Part shown: positions 63,991-64,000 of the stretch, piece by piece
Position numbering within the stretch: the stretch's first letter is position 1
Layout of the letters: every line of letters begins with the position of its first letter
NCBI RefSeq assembly: GCF_009759665.1
Contig: NZ_WQNE01000034.1
Location: 21,271-85,270, forward strand
Reading direction: 5' to 3'
DNA from: Bradyrhizobium cajani
GTDB taxonomy: Bacteria > Pseudomonadota > Alphaproteobacteria > Rhizobiales > Xanthobacteraceae
DNA length: 64,000 bases
Notes under the pieces: generated by a model
The model's input: only the letters and a program-made list of their open reading frames with translations
Databases searched by the model: none
Told to the model about the DNA's origin: nothing
Position numbers and translations under genes: made by a program

Positions 63991-64000
63991 CCCCACCTTT

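Overview
The window is a GC-rich alphaproteobacterial chromosome segment, most likely Bradyrhizobium or a close Nitrobacteraceae relative. The gene families, the near-complete coding density, and several dispersed intergenic palindromes typical of that group point this way. That includes the 'gagcatgatccgga' hairpin, the 'cgtcattgcgag' element and the 'cctctcccc' composite element. I see no tRNA, rRNA, CRISPR array, insertion sequence or phage gene. The assignment rests on recognition, not on a search.

Region by region. 1-9.1 kb: a SAM/class III cyclase/ATPase protein cut by the window edge, small hypothetical and DUF805 membrane proteins, a two-subunit molybdenum hydroxylase (IorA/IorB type), a second GAF-cyclase, and a decaying membrane-protein gene. 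9.3-17.2 kb: an Rrf2-methyltransferase pair, a small monooxygenase-like protein, a YgiQ-type radical SAM protein, and a regulated module of GntR, FAD oxidase and a divergent aldolase. 17.4-26.5 kb: a TonB-dependent siderophore receptor with a PepSY membrane protein, a triple-domain rhodanese, SerA, and a patatin-GntP permease pair.

26.5-31.0 kb: a tight minus-strand operon of TelA, a lipoprotein fusing a solute-binding domain to a VWA domain, an XpaC-like protein and a second Tat-type solute-binding protein. This is the least understood multi-gene unit here. 31.3-40.0 kb: a tannase-family esterase, a MarR-enoyl-CoA hydratase pair, a chemoreceptor, an L-2-keto-3-deoxyarabonate dehydratase, and a methanethiol oxidase (SBP56 family) overlapping a NicO-like membrane protein.

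40.2-54.6 kb: a large phosphonate (C-P lyase) island in three units. A minus-strand operon holds a hexapeptide transferase, a divergent PhnM paralogue and a DUF1045 2H phosphoesterase. phnCDE1E2 runs divergently from it, with PHO-box-like repeats facing both ways. phnGHIJKLMN plus a PPOX protein runs divergently from phnF, with a long perfect operator between them. PhnC/D/E import phosphonate, PhnI/G/H/L and PhnM build and trim the ribosyl-phosphonate, PhnJ cleaves the C-P bond, and PhnN turns ribose bisphosphate into PRPP. phnP is absent, and the DUF1045 protein is the natural candidate to replace it.

55.2-64.0 kb: small basic and hypothetical proteins, an alpha/beta hydrolase, O-acetylhomoserine sulfhydrylase, and an IclR-controlled operon (Bug-type binding protein, flavin reductase, FAH-family hydrolase, HpaH-like hydratase, RidA, LigI-like amidohydrolase). 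That operon looks like the lower part of a ring-cleavage pathway.
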